Source: Peptococcaceae bacterium
GTDB lineage: Bacteria > Bacillota > Desulfotomaculia > Desulfotomaculales > Desulfocucumaceae
Direction: 5' to 3'
Length of the DNA: 24,513 bases
Assembly: GCA_013336365.1 (NCBI GenBank)
Contig: JAAXTT010000007.1
Location: 1 to 24,513, forward strand
Numbering within the stretch: position 1 is the first letter of the stretch; each line of letters starts with the position of its first letter. The translations under genes and the position numbers were made by a program. The notes under the pieces were generated by a model. That model saw only the letters and a program-made list of their open reading frames with translations, was not told the origin of the DNA and ran no database searches. Positions 20,836 to 24,513 of this stretch are shown here, piece by piece.

Positions 20836-20873
20836 TCAGTTTTTAGGGAAATGCTGTTTGGAGGTTTTTTCTG

Positions 20874-21668
20874 GTGATTAAAAGTATTATCAATCTGATG
20901 CGAAAATCACCGGATATTCAAGGTGAATCAGATGAAGAGATATTAAGGAAAAGACTGGATCCTGCAAGAATACCCCGTCATGTTGCTATAATAATGGATG
21001 GCAATGGAAGGTGGGCATCCAGTCGTGGAATGCCGAGGGCTTACGGACACAGGGCAGGGGTAGAGTCTCTGCGGGATATTGTGCAAATTTCCTCCGATAT
21101 AGGGGTGGACGTGTTAACAGTTTATGCCTTCTCCACAGAGAACTGGAAGCGACCTCGGGAAGAAATAGATGTACTTATGGATTTGTTGGTAGAGTACTTG
21201 AACAAAGAAATTGATGAGTTGAAAGAAAAAAATGTAAAAGTCAAAGCAATTGGAAAAATTGACGAATTACCGGAAAAAACAAGAAATGCAGTTGCCGTCG
21301 CACATAAAAAAACCCAGAATTGTAATGGTCTTAAGCTTAATATTGCTCTAAATTATGGAGGCAGAGCAGAGATTGTTGATGCAGTAAGAGAAATAGCGAT
21401 AAAAGTTGAAAAAAAACTGATTATTCCACAAAATATTGATCAGGAACTGATAGCCCGCCATCTTTATACCTCCGGACAACCAGATCCTGATTTGTTGATA
21501 AGACCCTCGGGAGATTATCGAATAAGCAATTTTCTCCTTTGGCAGTTGGCATACACGGAATTTTGGCATACAGATGTCATGTGGCCGGACTTTAGAAAAA
21601 CCCACTTTTTAGAAGCTATGTTGGATTTTCAAAATCGCAAGAGACGTTTTGGAGGTTTAAGTAAATAG
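20874..21668 (+). CDS. uppS: Undecaprenyl diphosphate synthase (di-trans,poly-cis)
   Basis: UppS extends farnesyl diphosphate with eight isopentenyl units to make the lipid carrier for peptidoglycan and other wall polymers. The 264-residue protein has HVAIIMDGNGRWASSRG with catalytic Asp42, GHRAGVESLR, LTVYAFSTENWKRP, NIALNYGGRAEI and the C-terminal DPDLLIRPSGDYRISNFLLW block. All are diagnostic of cis-prenyltransferases. The last motif has Asp where many homologues have Glu (SGE-x-R), a mild variation. The start is GTG 20874 with GGAGG at 20860-20864. It probably heads a unit with cdsA, ytvI and dxr; the cdsA start is 14 bases after its stop. Confidence 0.97.
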   Translation: MIKSIINLMRKSPDIQGESDEEILRKRLDPARIPRHVAIIMDGNGRWASSRGMPRAYGHRAGVESLRDIVQISSDIGVDVLTVYAFSTENWKRPREEIDVLMDLLVEYLNKEIDELKEKNVKVKAIGKIDELPEKTRNAVAVAHKKTQNCNGLKLNIALNYGGRAEIVDAVREIAIKVEKKLIIPQNIDQELIARHLYTSGQPDPDLLIRPSGDYRISNFLLWQLAYTEFWHTDVMWPDFRKTHFLEAMLDFQNRKRRFGGLSK

Positions 21669-21682
21669 GTTGGTGATATTTT

Positions 21683-22468
21683 TTGCTATTAAAAAGAATT
21701 CTAAGCTCCCTTGTGGGCATACCCTTGATTATATTGGCTGTCTGGCAGGGGGGGATTGTATATTCTCTGTTGATATTGCTTGCAATGGTTATTGCATTAT
21801 TTGAATTAAATAAAATGTTTTCAATAATAAAAATTGCCAGTCCTCTATGGTTTATGCTGTTGGGTCTGTTTGTGCTGTTTGCGGCTGCAGTTTATGGTGG
21901 CGTGTTGCTTTATCTGTATGGAATATTCTTTGTTATATTCGTGTTTTTATTATCGGGAGTTTTTTTCTATCCCGGGTTAGGTCCGGAAAAGTTGGCAGGA
22001 GGCTTGTTTGGGGTCTTATATATTAGTATGCTATTGTTTTTGTATTTTCTGGGTTCTATGGAAGATGGACGATATTGGATTTTTCTTGTGTTAGCGGGAA
22101 CCTGGACTGGGGATATAATGGCATATATAGTCGGTAAGAAATTTGGCAGAAAGAAAATAGCACCTTTGTTGAGTCCCGGAAAAACCATAGAGGGTGCATT
22201 AGCGGGTATTATTGGTAGCATACTGATATTGTTGATATTAAACCAATATTTTATCCTGACTACAGCACCGGCAGTTCTAGTTTTAGGCCTTCTTTTGGGA
22301 ATAGCGGGTATTTGCGGTGACTTATTCGAATCAAGTATAAAAAGAACTTCGGGAACCAAGGATTCTGGAAGTTTAATACCCGGACATGGTGGGATTATGG
22401 ATAGGATTGACAGCCTATTTTTCATAGCACCGACAGCATATTGGGTAATTTACTTTATAGTCAGGTGA
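21683..22468 (+). CDS. cdsA: Phosphatidate cytidylyltransferase (CDP-diglyceride synthase)
   Basis: CdsA converts phosphatidic acid and CTP to CDP-diacylglycerol, the precursor of phosphatidylglycerol and cardiolipin. The 261-residue protein is polytopic, with hydrophobic segments from residue ~10 onwards. It carries the family block GTWTGDIMAYIVGKKFGRKK, LSPGKTIEG, and the C-terminal signature around GDLFESSIKRTSGTKDSG then IPGHGGIMDRIDSL, whose acidic residues bind metal and CTP. The start is TTG 21683; the ribosome site (GGTTGGTGA) is weaker than for its neighbours, so translation may partly depend on coupling with uppS. Seven bases separate its stop from the next gene. Confidence 0.97.
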   Translation: MLLKRILSSLVGIPLIILAVWQGGIVYSLLILLAMVIALFELNKMFSIIKIASPLWFMLLGLFVLFAAAVYGGVLLYLYGIFFVIFVFLLSGVFFYPGLGPEKLAGGLFGVLYISMLLFLYFLGSMEDGRYWIFLVLAGTWTGDIMAYIVGKKFGRKKIAPLLSPGKTIEGALAGIIGSILILLILNQYFILTTAPAVLVLGLLLGIAGICGDLFESSIKRTSGTKDSGSLIPGHGGIMDRIDSLFFIAPTAYWVIYFIVR

Positions 22469-22475
22469 GGTAGAA

Positions 22476-23537
22476 GTGACAAGATTATTGCAGCTAGTGC
22501 TATTAATAGCTACATTAATAGCAACAATTTATTTTACAATGGTGTATTTTCTACCCAAGGTTATTGTTTTTGCCAGTGCCACTCTTGGGTTATTGATGCC
22601 ATTTATATTTGCCTTGCTGTTTGCTTTGCTAATGGAACCCGTGATTAAGCTGTTAATGGATAGGCTGAAAATGAGCAGGGGATATGCGGTTTCTCTAGCT
22701 ATGCTTTCTATTTTTAGCTTATTAGGCTTTGTTATCGTAGTGGTTGCGTTAAGACTGGCAGATGAACTGATTAAGCTTTCTCTGAATATACCTCATTATC
22801 TTGGCATTATTTCTGTACTGATAGAAGACAGTTTTCAGAGAGGTAAGATTCTTTTCTTTAGTATGCCTACGGGGATTACTAATCAGGTCAATGAAAATCT
22901 TACAACAGTGATGGGATATATTACTATTTTGGCTTCAGACTTAGCCGGCTCCTTAGTTAACTTTGCAATATCTCTGCCAAGTGCAGTTGTTGGTATAATA
23001 GTTACCGTTATTGCAACATTTTTCTTATCCAGAGACCGCAGTGCTGTTGTTGACTTTATCAGTGAAGCATTTCCCAAGCCTTGGGGTGAAAGGTTTGTTG
23101 ATGTTTCCAGGGAGATATTTAACGCGTTTATCAATTATATAAGAGCTCAGTCATTTTTGATTATGCTGACTACCATTTTGGCTATAATCGGATTTTATAT
23201 AATAGGCTCACAGTATGCTTTAACAGCGGGTTTTATGGTTGGTTTGCTGGACATAATTCCGGTTTTAGGTCCTGCAGCAATCTTTATTCCTTGGGCAATT
23301 TGGGCATTTATTGTTGGGAATGTGAGCTTTGCAGTAAAGCTATTGATATTGTATCTATTTCTTTGGATAGTAAGGCAAATGCTTGAAGCTAGAGTGGTTG
23401 CAGCCAACTTGGGGCTGCATCCATTGGCAGTGCTGGTTGTTATGTATATTGGGCTCAAGCTAATCGGAGTTCTGGGTTTGATTTTAGGTCCGGTTATGTT
23501 AATTGCCGGCAAGGCTATGTATAAGGTATTAAAGTGA
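22476..23537 (+). CDS. AI-2E-family (UPF0118) membrane protein, sporulation YtvI-like
   Basis: A 353-residue polytopic membrane protein of the AI-2E/UPF0118 permease family. Hydrophobic segments cover about residues 5-55, 68-95, 145-190 and most of 215-350. The conserved C-terminal part reads FMVGLLDIIPVLGPAAIFIPWAIW, then VRQMLEARVVAANLGLHP and IGLKLIGVLGLILGPV, typical of the YtvI branch linked to sporulation. Members of this family transport ions or small molecules; the substrate here is unknown. The start is GTG 22476, with GGTGAGG upstream, 7 bases after cdsA. Its position between cdsA and dxr breaks the more common direct cdsA-dxr adjacency. Confidence 0.88.
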   Translation: MTRLLQLVLLIATLIATIYFTMVYFLPKVIVFASATLGLLMPFIFALLFALLMEPVIKLLMDRLKMSRGYAVSLAMLSIFSLLGFVIVVVALRLADELIKLSLNIPHYLGIISVLIEDSFQRGKILFFSMPTGITNQVNENLTTVMGYITILASDLAGSLVNFAISLPSAVVGIIVTVIATFFLSRDRSAVVDFISEAFPKPWGERFVDVSREIFNAFINYIRAQSFLIMLTTILAIIGFYIIGSQYALTAGFMVGLLDIIPVLGPAAIFIPWAIWAFIVGNVSFAVKLLILYLFLWIVRQMLEARVVAANLGLHPLAVLVVMYIGLKLIGVLGLILGPVMLIAGKAMYKVLK

Positions 23538-23582
23538 TTTCATCCTTAGCAAAGGTAAAACAATCTATTAGGGGTGGTTTAA

Positions 23583-24513
23583 ATCAAAGCTTTAAGCATT
23601 TTGGGAAGTACGGGATCTATTGGTTGCCAGGCTTTGGAGGTTGTAGATATTTTTCCCGAGAAATTCAAAGTGGTTAGCATGGCAGCTGGGCGAAATCTAG
23701 CTGTTCTTTGCAGTCAGATAGAAAAATACAGACCTTCAATGGTATCGGTTCTATGCCAGAAAGATGCTGAAACCATGGCCAGAAGGTTTTCCGGATATGG
23801 GATTGAGTTTCTTTGGGGGCAGGAAGGGTTGTCTGAAGTGGCAGCTTGTCCTGAGGCAGAGGTGGTTTTGACTGCAGTGACCGGGGTAGCCGGTTTGATC
23901 CCGACAATTAGGGCAATTAAAGAGGGTAAGGATATAGCCTTGGCCAATAAGGAAACTCTTGTAGCTGCAGGGTCTATTGTCACAGCTTTGGCAGAGAAAC
24001 ACCAGGTTAAAATACTGCCGGTGGACAGTGAGCATTCTGCAATCTGGCAGTGTCTGCAAGGTTCTCAGACCAAGGAAATAGAAAACCTAATCTTGACTGC
24101 TTCCGGAGGACCCTTTAGAAAAGATCCCCAAGACCTGGAACGGGTAAATATTACTATGACCTTAAACCACCCAAACTGGAGTATGGGCAGGAAGATAACT
24201 GTTGATTCAGCTACCTTGATGAATAAAGGTCTAGAGGTTATCGAAGCAAGATGGCTCTTTGGTATTGGTTATGACAATATAAAGGTTGTTATTCATCCCC
24301 AAAGCATTATTCATTCAATGGTAGAGTATATTGACGGCTCAGTTTTAGCTCAATTAGGAAATCCTGATATGAAGCTTCCAATTCAATATGCATTAGGATA
24401 TCCAATTCGGCTCGAAAATAATTTTCCCAGATTGAATTTTTTAACTACAAAGGCCCTTACCTTTCACCCTCCAGATTTAGCAAGGTTTCCGGCACTTGGT
24501 TTGGCATATATAG
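23583..24513 (+). CDS. dxr: 1-deoxy-D-xylulose 5-phosphate reductoisomerase, 3' truncated, probable ATC start
   Basis: Dxr converts DXP to MEP, the committed step of the non-mevalonate isoprenoid pathway feeding UppS. 310 codons are present before the window ends; about 70 more are expected. Motifs seen: NADPH-binding LSILGSTGSIG, LANKETLVAAG, metal-site VDSEHSAIWQCL, ASGGPFR, NHPNWSMGRKITVDSATLMN, KGLEVIEARWLF, and HPQSIIHSMVEY with GNPDMKLPIQYALGYP. The frame has a TAA at 23580-23582 directly before ATC 23583, and no ATG, GTG or TTG exists upstream in frame. Starting at ATC gives (M)KALSILGSTGSIG, exactly the family N-terminus, and AGGGGTGG (23570-23577) lies 5 bases before it. So ATC is the probable start, unless a base-call error hides an ATG. 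Confidence 0.93.
   Translation, partial: MKALSILGSTGSIGCQALEVVDIFPEKFKVVSMAAGRNLAVLCSQIEKYRPSMVSVLCQKDAETMARRFSGYGIEFLWGQEGLSEVAACPEAEVVLTAVTGVAGLIPTIRAIKEGKDIALANKETLVAAGSIVTALAEKHQVKILPVDSEHSAIWQCLQGSQTKEIENLILTASGGPFRKDPQDLERVNITMTLNHPNWSMGRKITVDSATLMNKGLEVIEARWLFGIGYDNIKVVIHPQSIIHSMVEYIDGSVLAQLGNPDMKLPIQYALGYPIRLENNFPRLNFLTTKALTFHPPDLARFPALGLAYI

Noticed and set aside
21967..22425. 152-residue minus-strand open frame
   Set aside because: It lies wholly antisense to cdsA, and its composition mirrors that gene's codon pattern; no family features.
1..24513. CRISPR array, tRNA/rRNA genes, insertion sequences, known riboswitches
   Set aside because: No regularly spaced direct repeats, cloverleaf-like segments, transposase motifs or recognisable riboswitch cores (for example the T-box AGGGTGG-NACCGCG) were found on either strand.

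Overview
The window is AT-rich chromosomal DNA from an anaerobic, low-G+C, probably spore-forming Firmicute of the class Clostridia. The evidence is the gene order topA-trmFO-xerC-hslV-hslU-codY (compare codV-clpQ-clpY-codY of Bacillus), the order rpsB-tsf-pyrH-frr-uppS-cdsA-dxr, a CodY regulator, a sporulation-type YtvI membrane protein, an SLH-domain surface protein, a clostridial-type 2[4Fe-4S] ferredoxin and strong AGGAGG-type ribosome binding sites. Genus cannot be fixed from the sequence alone. Nearly everything is on the + strand. There are no RNA genes, insertion sequences, prophage genes or CRISPR arrays.

Layout. Positions 1-182 hold the end of an unidentified gene. Positions 403-2600 carry ubiX (flavin prenyltransferase), a RidA-family gene, a small unknown gene and a nitroreductase; the last three form a tight run. 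A two-TM protein gene (2608-3348) lies on the minus strand and is divergent from a large SLH surface protein with ten ~75-residue repeats (3505-6414). Next come an FtsA-like actin-fold protein with a beta-grasp-like C-terminus (6506-8398) and dprA (8468-9562). The block topA-trmFO-xerC-hslV-hslU-codY (9703-17026) ends at an intrinsic terminator. After a structured control region, rpsB-tsf-pyrH-frr (17274-20213) encode translation factors and UMP kinase. A 67-residue protein and a ferredoxin gene follow, with another terminator. uppS-cdsA-ytvI-dxr (20874 to the window end) supply isoprenoid and phospholipid precursors; dxr is cut by the window edge.

How the genes work together. TopA, XerC and DprA handle DNA topology, recombination and uptake. 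HslUV is an ATP-dependent protease, and CodY senses branched-chain amino acids and GTP. S2, EF-Ts and RRF serve translation, with PyrH feeding pyrimidines. Dxr makes MEP for isoprenoids, UppS builds the undecaprenyl carrier for the wall, and CdsA makes CDP-diacylglycerol.

Most notable observations. Two essential genes appear to use very rare start codons: CTG for frr and ATC for dxr. The rpsB promoter carries nested GTGT/ACAC dyads, one exactly bracketing the -10. The rpsB leader and the rpsB-tsf spacer both fold into what look like regulatory RNAs. A perfect 19-bp inverted repeat lies upstream of uppS, and an FtsA-like protein carries an unusual C-terminal half. I adjusted several starts from the longest reading frame, using ribosome binding sites and family N-termini: trmFO, hslV, hslU, rpsB, tsf and frr. 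No gene-free stretch exceeds 300 bases.
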